64,000 bases of DNA from Vibrio celticus (GCF_024347335.1 NZ_AP025463.1:2790001-2854000), one strand, 5' to 3'. Shown: positions 27,117-38,131, counted from the first letter of the stretch. Numbers and translations: made by a program. The notes: a model not told the origin generated them from the letters alone.

Positions 27117-29327
27117 CTAATTCGTTAAACGACTGCCTAAACCACTCACTCGCTCTGTTTTCACCTTAATCCCACGCTTCAACACGTTGGTATCACTGAA
27201 CATCATCAGTCGTTTCTTGGCACGTGTAATACCGGTATAGATAAGCTCCCGCGTTAAAATAGGGCTGAAATCCGGCGGCAAGATCATTAAGGTCAGATCA
27301 AACTCACTACCCTGAGATTTGTGTATCGTCATTGCATAAGCCGTTTCATGATCGGGCACTCTGCTTGGTAACACAGCTTTCACGCTACCATCCGGCAACT
27401 CAAAATAGACCTTCAAGCGAGGTACTGAATCAGGTTGGCTTGAATCCACCTCAAGCATACAGATACCAATATCACCATTATACAAACCCAAGCCATGATC
27501 ATTTCGCGTCACCATTACAGGACGCCCGTGATACCACAGTTCATCATTATGAGGGCTCACCAAACGTCTTGCGGCAAGCGCCCTTTCAATTCTATGGTTG
27601 AGACCTTTAACACCAAAGTCCCCTTCACGAATAGAACACAACAGTCGGCATTGGCTGAACAAATCGAGTACCGATTTGGCTCTCGCTTCTTGAGTTTCTA
27701 ACTCTTCCAATGGCACATTCATTCGATTGAGATACGCGCCATACTCATTAACCAAGGTACGCAGCATCAAGTTATAGCTGTCGCTCGATAGAGGATGATT
27801 TTCGATATCGCCAAAACCTTTGGCAAACACTTGGTCTACTTGATTCGCAGAACCATTATTGATTGCTTTTGCCAGCTGACCAATACCAGAACGCGCATCG
27901 AAACGGTAACTCTTCTGCAGCATACACAAGCTGTCTGCAATCGCAGGAGGATTCACCGATCCAGCTTTGACTTGTCTTGGTTTAGCTATCGCATCAAAAC
28001 CTGTCATCTCCGCAACCAAATTGCCTTGCGCTGTGCTGTACCCTGCAGAGTTGAATGAACATATATCACCGAGCACAGCACCTGCCTCTACTGAAGCGAG
28101 TTGGTCTTTATCACCCAATAAGATGAGCCTTGCGTGCTCAGGAAGTGCATCCACCAGCTTATACATCATCGACAGATCAACCATCGATGCTTCATCCACT
28201 ACCAATATATCAAGGTGAAGTGGATTACGTCGGTTATGTCTAAACTCAGCACGGTTAGGAATCGCGCCGAGTAACCTATGTAAAGTACTGGATTCAGTCG
28301 GTATGTTGGCCTTTACTTCAGGTGTTAATGGTAGCTGCTCAATCGCTTTACCAATCGACTCAGTTAAACGTGCCGCCGCTTTACCTGTCGGTGCCACCAG
28401 CTTGATCGTCGGTGTTTTACCTTGGCTTAGCGATTGCTCGACCATCGCCGAAAGTAACTTAGTTACCGTGGTCGTTTTACCGGTGCCCGGTCCGCCAGAA
28501 ATAACCGCAAAACGTCGACTTAACGCCACCGCTGCCGCCACTTTTTGCCAGTTCAAACATGCCGATAACGATACCAAGCTATCTAGCACATCTAAGTCTG
28601 TCACTTGCTTAGCTTGCACAATCGCTTGGTCGATTGCTCCCCAATCTAGAGCCTGCTCATTCACAATATCAAGATGATCACACACCAATTGTTGGCGTAA
28701 CACCTGAGACGTTTGTTGGCTTGCTTCAGCCTTGGCTAAGGCGTTAAACAGGAAGTGATAGCTGCGTGCAAAGAGCTGATTGAGTGTTTCCGTCAGCGCC
28801 TTTTTCTGTTCAATATTGAACTCTACTGGCTTACTTAAACGGTTTAACGTGTCTGCCAGTACAACCTCGTAGTTCCAGTAACGCTGTAAGTAGACACGCT
28901 GTCCATCAAACATCAGCGGCTTAACACAGTCATTGGTTGCTCCAACTAAATTGGACGATTGAAGTACCGCCAACCAATCAATACCTAACAGCTTTTGATT
29001 CAATTGCAGCGCCGTTTCACCATACAACCCAAGTAACTGGGCTAGATCTGCCGTTTGTGCAGGGCCTATCGTATGCTGCTGTATAAGCTGAGAACAAATG
29101 TGCCCTTTGCCTAATTCATGGCTCACTACCCCAGCGAGAAAACCGATTTCTTGAGAGTAACTCGTGGCTTGCTGAGCAATAAAACGGGCAAACTGATAAT
29201 CCAACTGACGAATCGAACCCTTATCTGCAAGAAACTTGAGTACATCCATAAGTTGCTCAGGAATAAGTGAAACTGGCTTCGTTGTGTTCGCTGTTTCTAT
29301 GCTGGTATTAGTGGTCGTTGTTGTCAT
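27117..29327 (-). CDS. recD: Exodeoxyribonuclease V alpha subunit (RecD helicase)
   Basis: Fast 5'-3' helicase motor of RecBCD. Seen: Walker A ISGGPGTGKTTTVTKLL near residue 275, DEASMVD (motif II), and C-terminal MTIHKSQGSEFD with TGITRAKKR (motifs V-VI) of superfamily 1B. The N-terminal third is the RecB-contacting part. At 736 aa it is longer than E. coli RecD (608), as is usual in vibrios. Its ATG overlaps the recB stop (TAATG), so translation is coupled. Confidence 0.96.
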   Translation of the reverse strand: MTTTTTNTSIETANTTKPVSLIPEQLMDVLKFLADKGSIRQLDYQFARFIAQQATSYSQEIGFLAGVVSHELGKGHICSQLIQQHTIGPAQTADLAQLLGLYGETALQLNQKLLGIDWLAVLQSSNLVGATNDCVKPLMFDGQRVYLQRYWNYEVVLADTLNRLSKPVEFNIEQKKALTETLNQLFARSYHFLFNALAKAEASQQTSQVLRQQLVCDHLDIVNEQALDWGAIDQAIVQAKQVTDLDVLDSLVSLSACLNWQKVAAAVALSRRFAVISGGPGTGKTTTVTKLLSAMVEQSLSQGKTPTIKLVAPTGKAAARLTESIGKAIEQLPLTPEVKANIPTESSTLHRLLGAIPNRAEFRHNRRNPLHLDILVVDEASMVDLSMMYKLVDALPEHARLILLGDKDQLASVEAGAVLGDICSFNSAGYSTAQGNLVAEMTGFDAIAKPRQVKAGSVNPPAIADSLCMLQKSYRFDARSGIGQLAKAINNGSANQVDQVFAKGFGDIENHPLSSDSYNLMLRTLVNEYGAYLNRMNVPLEELETQEARAKSVLDLFSQCRLLCSIREGDFGVKGLNHRIERALAARRLVSPHNDELWYHGRPVMVTRNDHGLGLYNGDIGICMLEVDSSQPDSVPRLKVYFELPDGSVKAVLPSRVPDHETAYAMTIHKSQGSEFDLTLMILPPDFSPILTRELIYTGITRAKKRLMMFSDTNVLKRGIKVKTERVSGLGSRLTN

Positions 29328-32300
29328 TATAAAAGCCCCATCTGACCAGTTTCATCGTCATTCAATTGTGCTGAACGTCTGTCTATCACTTTACCGTCAA
29401 TCAATTGATCCATTTCATCAAGTAACGCCAGTGTTGGTTTCGCCGAGAAAATACCTTGCTGAGATTGGCCGTCTATTCCTCGTAAGAACAAGTAGTACAC
29501 GCCGCCAAAATGTTGTTCGTAGCTGTAATTGGCAACGCGGCTGCGTAAGAAACGGTGCAACGCCAATGCATAAATTTGATATTGCAAATCATAGCGATGG
29601 TCGGCCATCGCCGATTTCAATGCCTCGCCATGGTAGACAGCAACATCATCTCCTAAGTGATTCGATTTCCAGTCGAGTACATAGTATTTACCTTGGTGCT
29701 CAAACACCAAATCGATGAAGCCTTTCAACATACCTTGCACGGTTTGAAAACCTAGGTCGCCCGCTTTGGCTGACAATGGATCATGATATTGAATGGTTTG
29801 ATTCAACTCTGATGAGGCCAATACTTCAATTGGCAGTAAGAACTCCATCTCAACTAAGCGTTGTGTTGAGTCTTTCTCGCTTAGTTTTAAGTTCTTGCCG
29901 TCTAATGCGGTGTTCAGCACTGTATCGACCAGTTGCTGAAGCACAGGTAGCCACTCTAATTCATATTGCTCTGATTCTAATAAGTGAGTGATTACTTGCG
30001 TGTTATGTTCACTGGTTGCTGGCTCGGTAAATTCAACCTCCTCAAACAAGGTGTGCAAGAAAGTACCCGGACGAGCACCACGAGGGAACGTAAATATAGA
30101 GCGTTCAGGCTCAATCAACTCAGACTCATCCTGCTCATCAGCCGAATCAATATCAAAGCCAGACACCTCAATGGTCGCGTCATGACTCGCACCGTGACTG
30201 CCTTGCTTTACAAGCCCCGAGTAACTGGTGATACGCCAAGCCCTGTCGATTGAAGCCTTGAGCTCGTTCGCATGTAAGTCTTCGCTCACTTGCTCGGTTT
30301 GTACAAACACTTGCTCGTGAGCGGTTGGAGTTTCGGCTAGCAGCACACTGGAGTTCTTGTCCTCAATGGCTGCAAGAGCCTGATGCAATTCGGCAATACC
30401 TTGCTCTTGACCGTTTTGAACCAAATAGCCCATCGCACTCAAATGCACGCCGGTCGGCTCTTTGGTTGAACGCCCTTTACGCAGTGGCGCCATACCAATG
30501 AAACAGCCATAAACCGCACGAGTCAACGCTACATAAATCAAACGTAAATCTTCCGCCAGTCGCTCTTTGTCGGCTTGCGCTAAAGCACTATCACTACCTG
30601 TAATATCCAGTACTGTGGTATCTGAATCATGATCGTAGAATTTGCCTTCGCTCGCTTCTCGGTAACTCGCGACAAATGGGAGGAATACTAAGTCATATTC
30701 CAAACCTTTCGATTTGTGAATAGTAACGATTTGAACCAAGTTTCTCTCTGACTCAAGACGCTGAATGTCATCCTCACTGCCGCCTAAACCATTTTGAGCA
30801 TCGGAAATCGCTTCTGCTAACCAACGCAACAAACCATAATCACTATCGAGCTCTTGTCTTGCTTGTTGCAGCAATTCGCCAATGTGCATTAAATCGGTAA
30901 GTGAGCGCTCACCATTTTCTTCTTCCAGTAAACGTTCCGCGAGATGTCGCTTGCTGATGACGCTACGAAGCATTGGTAGCACGCCACGCTGCAGCCACAA
31001 CTTACGATATTCTCGAAATTCGTTAACCACGTTTTCCCACACCACTTCATCGTTATTAAGCTCATCCAATGAAGCCGCATCTAGAGCAAATAACTCGAAG
31101 GCTAGACTCGCGCGCAATGCACGGTCATTTTCAGGTGTCAGCACCGCTTGCAGCAAGCGTTGAATATCTTGCGCAACCAAGCTGGTGAATACACTGTCTC
31201 GGTTAGACAAATACACACTTGCAATGCCTTGCTCAGACAGCGCGTTCTTGATCAGACGACCTTCACTGCCGGTTCGAACCAAGACAGCAATATCACCCGC
31301 ATTCACGGCATGCTGTTTTTTGCCGTTATCAAAATAGGCTTGCTGGTTTTGAGAAGCGGTCAGAATGGTTTGAATTTGACTCGCCGTCGCCTCAGCCATT
31401 GCCTTGTGATATTCGCCCTTTGGTAACGGCTTGCCCTCAGCCTCTTGTAGCCAAAAGGTGAGTGCATGCTGAGTTTCACCATTCATTACCCATTGGCGCT
31501 TATCAGCCGATGGACTGGCAGCAACGGGTAAGAATGGAATGTCTTGGTCGTAGATAAACGGACTGTCCGAATTCATAAACACTTGGTTTACCGCGCTGAC
31601 CATATCAGCACTCGAACGCCAGTTAGTCCCTAACGTATAGTGAGCACTAACTTGGTTTCTTGCCTTGATGTAAGTAAAGATATCCGCGCCACGGAAACCG
31701 TAGATAGCCTGTTTCGGGTCACCGATCATAAACAGACCACACTGCGGGTTATCGAGGTAGATTCGGCTAAAAATACTGTATTGCAGCGGATCGGTATCTT
31801 GGAATTCATCGATCATCGCCACCGGGTATAAGGTGCGAATTCTTTCCACCAGCAAGGATTGCTCATCGACATCAATCGATGCAGATAACTGAGTCAGCAA
31901 ATCATCAAATGATAACCACTGCTTCTGCTGTTTAGCCTTGGCTAGAATAGTTCGACAGTGAGTAATCGCATGCGCCAATAACGGGGCTTTCAGGTTTGCA
32001 GGAGAATTTAAGAAGTCCTCAATCGCTTCGAAAACTGCGTGCTGAGGTACAGTGCCTTTCGGTGTTTTTTCAATTAGAGTAGCTTGAGAGAACTTCTCTA
32101 GTTTATCTGGGAACTGGTAATCATGGGTGTCGCTCTGCGCCCATGCTGTGACCGCTTCTAACCATGTTGGCAGAGACTTCTTGGTGTAACTGCGCTTGTT
32201 CACATCTGAACTTGAGATCAAAGCCAAAAAGTCCGCAGCAGACTCACACCACAGCGCTTTGAGTTGCTTCACTTTGTCTAGGTTCTGCTTGTGCAGAGTT

Positions 32301-33016
32301 TGTAAGTCACCCGACATCGCTTCTACGGTTAGCTTCAATGGAGAACCCGTCAGATAACGATTTACGTCAGCTAATAACGCAGCCGGTGAGCCCCAAATAT
32401 TACGAACCTCACCTGCCAGTTGAATCGGCAGCGGGTAAAACTGCTTACGCCAGTAGTCAGCAACCACTTGCGCTTTCAAATGACTTTCATCGGTCACAAA
32501 TTCATTATCAAAACGGCTTCCAGACTCGAAGGCATTTTGAGTCAACATTCTCTGACAGAAGCCGTGAATGGTGTATACCGCGGCTTCGTCCATTTGCCTT
32601 TCGGCATTAAGCAATGTTATGGCTGCGGATGCTCTCTTGGCATCATCGTATTCTTCAAGTAAGTCTTTGATAAATTGATCTTTAGAGTCAACGCAAACGC
32701 CTCTACGAAATGATATATATGCAGCGCGTATTTTTTTCCTTATGCGGTCTTTGAGCTCTGCAGTTGCCGCTTCGGTAAAGGTCACCACCAGAATTTGGTC
32801 TACGGTTAACGGCTCGTGGTGTCGGGTAGCTTCTGTAAGCTCACCTTGTGGTGCAGCCGTGCCGTGCCCAAGCAGTAGGCGTAAGTACAAGCCAGCAATG
32901 GTAAATGTTTTACCTGTACCCGCCGATGCTTCAATTAAACGCGCGCCATGAAGTGGAAACGTCATGGTATTGAGTGTCTGTGGAGCAATTACCTGAACAC
33001 TGCTTGTGGTCGTCAT
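29327..33016 (-). CDS. recB: Exodeoxyribonuclease V beta subunit (RecB helicase-nuclease)
   Basis: 3'-5' helicase and the only nuclease of RecBCD; loads RecA after Chi. Seen: Walker A ASAGTGKTFTIAGLYLR near residue 35, IDEFQDTDPLQYSIF (motif II), VTIHKSKGLEYD and YVALTRA (motifs V-VI), and at the C-terminus the nuclease core FIDLVFEHQGKYYVLDWKSN, where D...DxK coordinates metal. The length of 1229 aa is normal. In the same direction as recC but 409 bp away from it. Confidence 0.97.
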   Translation of the reverse strand: MTTTSSVQVIAPQTLNTMTFPLHGARLIEASAGTGKTFTIAGLYLRLLLGHGTAAPQGELTEATRHHEPLTVDQILVVTFTEAATAELKDRIRKKIRAAYISFRRGVCVDSKDQFIKDLLEEYDDAKRASAAITLLNAERQMDEAAVYTIHGFCQRMLTQNAFESGSRFDNEFVTDESHLKAQVVADYWRKQFYPLPIQLAGEVRNIWGSPAALLADVNRYLTGSPLKLTVEAMSGDLQTLHKQNLDKVKQLKALWCESAADFLALISSSDVNKRSYTKKSLPTWLEAVTAWAQSDTHDYQFPDKLEKFSQATLIEKTPKGTVPQHAVFEAIEDFLNSPANLKAPLLAHAITHCRTILAKAKQQKQWLSFDDLLTQLSASIDVDEQSLLVERIRTLYPVAMIDEFQDTDPLQYSIFSRIYLDNPQCGLFMIGDPKQAIYGFRGADIFTYIKARNQVSAHYTLGTNWRSSADMVSAVNQVFMNSDSPFIYDQDIPFLPVAASPSADKRQWVMNGETQHALTFWLQEAEGKPLPKGEYHKAMAEATASQIQTILTASQNQQAYFDNGKKQHAVNAGDIAVLVRTGSEGRLIKNALSEQGIASVYLSNRDSVFTSLVAQDIQRLLQAVLTPENDRALRASLAFELFALDAASLDELNNDEVVWENVVNEFREYRKLWLQRGVLPMLRSVISKRHLAERLLEEENGERSLTDLMHIGELLQQARQELDSDYGLLRWLAEAISDAQNGLGGSEDDIQRLESERNLVQIVTIHKSKGLEYDLVFLPFVASYREASEGKFYDHDSDTTVLDITGSDSALAQADKERLAEDLRLIYVALTRAVYGCFIGMAPLRKGRSTKEPTGVHLSAMGYLVQNGQEQGIAELHQALAAIEDKNSSVLLAETPTAHEQVFVQTEQVSEDLHANELKASIDRAWRITSYSGLVKQGSHGASHDATIEVSGFDIDSADEQDESELIEPERSIFTFPRGARPGTFLHTLFEEVEFTEPATSEHNTQVITHLLESEQYELEWLPVLQQLVDTVLNTALDGKNLKLSEKDSTQRLVEMEFLLPIEVLASSELNQTIQYHDPLSAKAGDLGFQTVQGMLKGFIDLVFEHQGKYYVLDWKSNHLGDDVAVYHGEALKSAMADHRYDLQYQIYALALHRFLRSRVANYSYEQHFGGVYYLFLRGIDGQSQQGIFSAKPTLALLDEMDQLIDGKVIDRRSAQLNDDETGQMGLL

Positions 33017-33425
33017 GCCTTACTGCCTTCTGATAGATATGTTGTTACAAATGTGACCTAGCGTGGAAAACGTCATTCAATTTACGTCCTACGCTAATTT
33101 GTTAATAGTTTGTGCGATCTCTCTCACGGATCAATTCAGATCGCCTCGCTACTATGCGCCCACGAGTTCAGGAGCGCGTACGAGTTTTGTACTTTATGGC
33201 GTTACTTTGAACCACAGAATAATGGTCCCTCTGACCTGTGGCCGTACAGCGAACGCCCTACACTAATAATGATTTACTGGCGGCCACTTTATTTCCTGTA
33301 CCTTGCTTCTCTTCACTTTGATTCCCTTCACCAGGAAAGTAAGCATCCCAAATGCTTACCAGCGACTCTCTTTCGTTTTTCATTAATTCAGCGCACACGC
33401 TACTGATCTTGTCGATCACAGCCAC
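33017..33425. other. recC-recB intergenic interval (no gene)
   Basis: 409 bp where E. coli carries ptrA. I see no credible gene on either strand. It contains an 8-bp hairpin GTAAGCAT...ATGCTTAC (33339-33359) 66 nt beyond recC, with only a short T run on the minus strand. Any recB promoter should lie here. Confidence 0.6.
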
Positions 33426-36400
33426 TTACTCCTGATCTTCCAGATCGGCAGCCGCCAACCTAGCCGCCTGTAACACAAGCGTTGAATACATACGCGACTC
33501 AGCCGCCAGCTCCTCGTCCCACTTAGGCCAAATACGCGAGATGTAGGTATCTCGACCCTCGCCCGTGAAAGCGAAGCTATCATTAAAAGTATCGGCCATT
33601 TTCTTGAGCGACTTCTCTTCATCATCGACCCATTTACCACGGCTAAAGCCCGCTTCAACGCCGGCTAAGGCGGTTTTCGGGAAATACGGCAGTGGTGCAG
33701 TCATACCTTGATAGAACAGTCGCACTAACTCAGCTAATAAACTCTTCGCCTGCTGCGCATCGCCGATAGGTTGTAGCGTTTGGTGAACCACGCCTTCTTT
33801 TCTGTCATAGCCAATAATATGAGTCGTTTTGCCGTGCCCCATCACCGCACAACACAAGTGATCGACCCACGCAGCCAAGTAATCTTGCGAGCGAATTTTG
33901 CCACTACGGAAACGCACTAAACCCGATTGATAGTTTTGAGTCAGCCAACCCATCAAACGAACCGGTTTGCCCTCACCTAGTACGTCAAATTCAATATTTA
34001 CCTCGAGATCTTGTTGTGGCTGCCCACTTACAAATCGAATCTCTTTGGCTAAGTCTTCTGCTTGAACGCGGTTGGTTTCAAATTCGATATCACCAAAAGC
34101 GCCAACCGGTAATCGACCTTGAGCTTTTTGCTCAGAGACAAACAAGCGAACCGCTTCATCCGCCCCTTCAGGATGATCGAGTAATACTTGAAGCAAAGCG
34201 TCTTTTAGTTGGAAACTTTCTAAACCATTAAGCACGAACGGTTCATCGTCTTCCATTACCGGAAGCGGGGGCTCAAACACCACTTTTAGGCGGCGATTAA
34301 AGAAGTATTGCACTGGCAAGCGCCAGAAACGCTGCAGCTCAACCAAATCCAATTCCAATGGATAGGTCGCACCAAGCAAATAGTCATCCAAGGCACGATT
34401 GAATTCACCACTGCGTTCACCGGAACGGTTAGCCGCAGGAAGCCATTCTTTGGCGTAACTCAGCACATGGCTTGAATCACCTTGAGTAAAGGCAGCCGGG
34501 CTAAATGGCGTCATGGTGTGTTCAAAACTGATCGCTTGAGTCAGCTTGATACCAGAATCATCACTTGGTAGCGCTTGATCTGCACTTAGGCAATAGTTCT
34601 GCTGGCAGTACTCAATCAACTCTGAAACCAATACCGACGGCACTCGCTCAGTATTATCTTGAATCGAACGGCCGACATAGCTTATGTACAAACATTCTTG
34701 CGCTGACAACATCGCCTCTAAGAATAGGTAGCGGTCATCATCACGACGAGAACGGTCTCCGGGACGAGTGCGCCCGTTCATCAAATCAAACCCTTCTGGT
34801 GGCATTGAGCGCGGGTAAACACCATCATTCATGCCTAATAGACAAACGGTTTTGAACGGAATAGAACGCATCGGCATCAGGGTACAGAAGTTAACTTGTC
34901 CCGCTAAGAAACGCTGACTAATACGCGCGCCCGACAGTTTATTATTCAAGTACTGATAGATAATGCTTGGCGATAGCTCTTGTTCGTACAAGGCATCATC
35001 AAGCTGTTCATTCAGTTGAGAAAGTGCATCGCGAATCGACTTAAGCACCACCTCACCTTCTAACTCAACCGCAAAGAAATCATCAATCATTTGCAGCAAG
35101 GTTTCACGCCACATGTCGATAGATTGGGTCTCAGTAAGGCGTTGACGGTAATGAGCGATACGATCGATAAAGTGCGCTAACTTACCTGCAAGTTCGGCGT
35201 TAATGCCCTGAACTTCGTTATAAGCAGCAATTGGAGAGTGTTCAGTTTCAAACAAACCTGCAGAATCCGACATCGCGTAGCCCAATAGCATGCGCTGGAT
35301 ACCAAACAGCCAAGTATTTTGCTCCGTGGCAGGCAAATCAAACTCGGTTGCCGTAGAAGAATCGACGCCCCAACGGATACCCGCTTCTTCAACCCACTGC
35401 TTGGCTTGCTCAAATTGAAATTCATCAATACCAAAGCGTGCCATCATTGCAGGGATTTCTAACAACTCTAGCAACTCAGACGCTAAACAACGCGTATTCG
35501 GCAGTGCGACCAACTGCATGAAGGCGGTCAGGATTGGGCTTTCTTGGTCGGCGGTTCTATCTGAGATCGAGTAAGGGATATAACGCTCACCCGGGGCATT
35601 ACCAAATACTGCCTGAATCGCTGGGCTATAGGCATTGATGTCAGACACCATCACGATGATATCGCGTGGTTTCAGGGTCGGGTTGGCATCAAACATCGCC
35701 AACAGCTGATCATGAAGGACTTCAACCTCACGCATTGGGCTGTGACACGCATGTACGGTCAGAGAGCGATCGCCAAGTTCAACAACCTGTTTATGGTTAC
35801 TGGAATCTAATATGTGGTCGTCTTGATGTTCTTCTAACTGGAGAATATCGGCTTGCAGTTGATGCAATAGGTTATCTCTCTCAACATCAATAAAGAACTC
35901 ATGCTCTTCGCAGTCTGATTGAGATAGTAAAAACAGGTTATCTCTGCCCAGTTTCCCCATAGACGCAAGTAAACTATTACCCACGGCTTGGCTGGTATGC
36001 AGTTCGTCTTCAATATTAGCTTCAATGCCATCTTTCAATGGTGAAGCTTCACCCTCCAATTTAGGTAAACCATCAACCAACGCAAACTGCTTACGACGCT
36101 GGGCTTCAACTCTTGCCAAATATTTACGGTCGCGAATATCGCCCCAGTAATGTTGGCAAGGGTTGGTAAACATCAAGTGCACATCAATCTGCTCACCGAG
36201 TGCTTTCAACGCATCCATGTAACGAGGAGGCAACGAAGAGATACCAAACACAAATAAGCGTTTAGGCAGATGTTGCAATTTACCTTGTTGATTAGCTAGC
36301 GCTTCAATGAAGTCGTGGTACAAATTGCCACGGTGGTATTTTGATTGGCCTTGAGACAGGGTTTGCTCATAGAGTGCTTGCCACAAAATCGGTTGCCAAG

Positions 36401-36902
36401 GGTGCTCTTGTTGTCCCTCATCATCGATAAGTTCTGCAACGGGCTCTCCCGCTTCCCACATCGCCATCCATTCAGGTCGATACACCAAGTAACCATCGAA
36501 GATATCGGCAATTTTTTCTGCCAATTGGTACAACTTCGAATCATCTTCGTCGTTTTCAAGGTAGCGTTGTAGAGGTAAAAAATCAGGGTGGTCAAGCTTA
36601 GCGGGTAACAAACTCATCAGCTTCCACGTCATCGCTTCTTTGTTAAAAGCACTGCGTTTAGGCACATCAGGAAGCACTTGGGTAAACATATCCCAAATGA
36701 AGGTTGCTGGAAGAGGAAAGTCTATATTTGCTGCTACACCAAACTCTTTGGCGAGTTCCATCTTAAGCCATTGAGACATACCTGGGCTCTGAACCAAGAT
36801 CTGCTCTTTTTCGAAAGGATTGGCTAAAGGATCACTTTTGATTAAGTGAACGAGAAGGATTTTTAAAGTATCAACTTTATTGGAATGGTAAACAGTAAAC
36901 AA
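33426..36902 (-). CDS. recC: Exodeoxyribonuclease V gamma subunit (RecC)
   Basis: Chi-recognising, catalytically inactive subunit of RecBCD that splits the duplex. Seen: start MFTVYHSNKVDTLKILL, early PGMSQWLKMELA, FNPxx-type LFVFGISSLPPRYMDAL and late MRSIPFKTVCLLGMNDGVYPR, which are hallmark RecC segments. The helicase Walker lysine motif is absent, as expected. The length of 1158 aa is normal. First of the recC-recB-recD set. Confidence 0.96.
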   Translation of the reverse strand: MFTVYHSNKVDTLKILLVHLIKSDPLANPFEKEQILVQSPGMSQWLKMELAKEFGVAANIDFPLPATFIWDMFTQVLPDVPKRSAFNKEAMTWKLMSLLPAKLDHPDFLPLQRYLENDEDDSKLYQLAEKIADIFDGYLVYRPEWMAMWEAGEPVAELIDDEGQQEHPWQPILWQALYEQTLSQGQSKYHRGNLYHDFIEALANQQGKLQHLPKRLFVFGISSLPPRYMDALKALGEQIDVHLMFTNPCQHYWGDIRDRKYLARVEAQRRKQFALVDGLPKLEGEASPLKDGIEANIEDELHTSQAVGNSLLASMGKLGRDNLFLLSQSDCEEHEFFIDVERDNLLHQLQADILQLEEHQDDHILDSSNHKQVVELGDRSLTVHACHSPMREVEVLHDQLLAMFDANPTLKPRDIIVMVSDINAYSPAIQAVFGNAPGERYIPYSISDRTADQESPILTAFMQLVALPNTRCLASELLELLEIPAMMARFGIDEFQFEQAKQWVEEAGIRWGVDSSTATEFDLPATEQNTWLFGIQRMLLGYAMSDSAGLFETEHSPIAAYNEVQGINAELAGKLAHFIDRIAHYRQRLTETQSIDMWRETLLQMIDDFFAVELEGEVVLKSIRDALSQLNEQLDDALYEQELSPSIIYQYLNNKLSGARISQRFLAGQVNFCTLMPMRSIPFKTVCLLGMNDGVYPRSMPPEGFDLMNGRTRPGDRSRRDDDRYLFLEAMLSAQECLYISYVGRSIQDNTERVPSVLVSELIEYCQQNYCLSADQALPSDDSGIKLTQAISFEHTMTPFSPAAFTQGDSSHVLSYAKEWLPAANRSGERSGEFNRALDDYLLGATYPLELDLVELQRFWRLPVQYFFNRRLKVVFEPPLPVMEDDEPFVLNGLESFQLKDALLQVLLDHPEGADEAVRLFVSEQKAQGRLPVGAFGDIEFETNRVQAEDLAKEIRFVSGQPQQDLEVNIEFDVLGEGKPVRLMGWLTQNYQSGLVRFRSGKIRSQDYLAAWVDHLCCAVMGHGKTTHIIGYDRKEGVVHQTLQPIGDAQQAKSLLAELVRLFYQGMTAPLPYFPKTALAGVEAGFSRGKWVDDEEKSLKKMADTFNDSFAFTGEGRDTYISRIWPKWDEELAAESRMYSTLVLQAARLAAADLEDQE

Positions 36903-37029
36903 AGTGCACTCACGCTAATCTTGCCAAAATATAAAGCCAGATTAGCATAAGTGCCGTGTTTGGATTAGGAATATAAGCTTATGAAATACTGAAAACTTAA
37001 GGTCCGTTTATCTTTTGAACTATTGCTTC

Positions 37030-38025
37030 TTACAATCTACTGCCTACCGCGCTTAGAACACGGTGAGGTTTGTAATTCATGTAATAACGAACCGCCACAT
37101 AACCCACTACAAACGTTGCCACAATCAATTCTAGATACGCTAAGCCAAACACTTGATTGATGTAATGCGCTTCAATACCTTGTGCTTGCATCCACGCAGC
37201 CAGTTTGAACAAGGCTGTTGCACCAATCACGATTGGGAAGGTAAACGCTGCATAACCAGGGCTAAATGGAAGACGAAGTAGTTTGAAAAACGCCATATAG
37301 ATAATAAACGTCATCAACACTGCAATACCAAATAGTAAACCAATGATCACAGGTGAAGGGCTAGCAGTAACGGTTAAGTAACCCGCCAGAGATAAGCTTG
37401 CCGGTGCTGCCATAATCGCAATGGTTGGTTTTGCAGCATCTGGCACTTCGTGAGAGAAGATCAAACGGTAAACCATGATTGGTAGCATTACTGCGTAAAC
37501 CAATAAGCCGAATACCAAAGTCGCGTTAGCTACTGGCTCTAAAACTGGATTACCTGAGAAAGAGACGTCAGCGACGATAATACCGATCGGTGGCACAAAC
37601 CAGCTTGGCACCATGTGGTGAATCTCAAAGTTTTTAGCTCTGTGGTACAAAAAGCTCATTAGAAACACAACGTGCAAAGCCACAGAAGCCAACCACATAG
37701 CTTCTTGTAAGAACTGAGAGATTGGCGCCAAAGACGCTGACACCACCATACACCCCATTGCAAATGTTGGTACCACACTGCCGACAACAGGGTGAGCAAG
37801 ATCTGCGCGCAATAGGTGACCATGAATCAAAAATTTCACAGCTAAAACAAGAAGCAATACCGCTGCAATAGCTGCACTGAACCACTGGACTAAGCCTGGG
37901 GTGTGCAAAATACCTTGTGCGACTAAAACACCATCCCAGCACCAGCCTAAGCTTGCGATTGCTAGTGCTAACCCTGCAATGGGTGTTGGGGCTCCTGTTA
38001 ATCTATATTTAATACGTTGAATCAT
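37030..38025 (-). CDS. TDT-family (TehA/SLAC1-like) transporter
   Basis: Inner-membrane protein of the tellurite-resistance/dicarboxylate transporter family; the substrate cannot be told from sequence. Seen: about ten hydrophobic helices in 331 aa, N-terminal GAPTPIAGLALAIASLG, a PxxMG-type FAMGCMVVSA, and WFVPPIGIIVADVSF. AGAGG lies 5 nt before the ATG. Divergent from a LysR regulator 163 bp away, with two interrupted dyads between them, so it is probably that regulator's target. Confidence 0.87.
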   Translation of the reverse strand: MIQRIKYRLTGAPTPIAGLALAIASLGWCWDGVLVAQGILHTPGLVQWFSAAIAAVLLLVLAVKFLIHGHLLRADLAHPVVGSVVPTFAMGCMVVSASLAPISQFLQEAMWLASVALHVVFLMSFLYHRAKNFEIHHMVPSWFVPPIGIIVADVSFSGNPVLEPVANATLVFGLLVYAVMLPIMVYRLIFSHEVPDAAKPTIAIMAAPASLSLAGYLTVTASPSPVIIGLLFGIAVLMTFIIYMAFFKLLRLPFSPGYAAFTFPIVIGATALFKLAAWMQAQGIEAHYINQVFGLAYLELIVATFVVGYVAVRYYMNYKPHRVLSAVGSRL

Positions 38026-38046
38026 GTCAGCCTCTCTTAAACTTAA

Positions 38047-38063
38047 TTCACTAAACTTGTGAA
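38047..38063. promoter_or_regulatory. Dyad TTCAC-N7-GTGAA (candidate LysR site)
   Basis: Perfect 5-bp arms in the divergent interval, 22 nt upstream of the transporter gene. Related to the second TTCA/TGAA dyad at 38132-38150. Confidence 0.4.
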
Positions 38064-38131
38064 CTCATCAGCTTGTTGAAGCCATAATACGCTTGCGCTT
38101 CGTTAAACAATATCCAATTATATATGACAAG

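Noticed and set aside
33063..33406. Short plus-strand frames in the recC-recB gap
   Set aside because: No start signal, low-complexity cysteine-rich translation, no family resemblance.
27332..36572. Many long open frames opposite recD, recB and recC
   Set aside because: They are shadows of the real genes in the other strand and show no domains or start signals.
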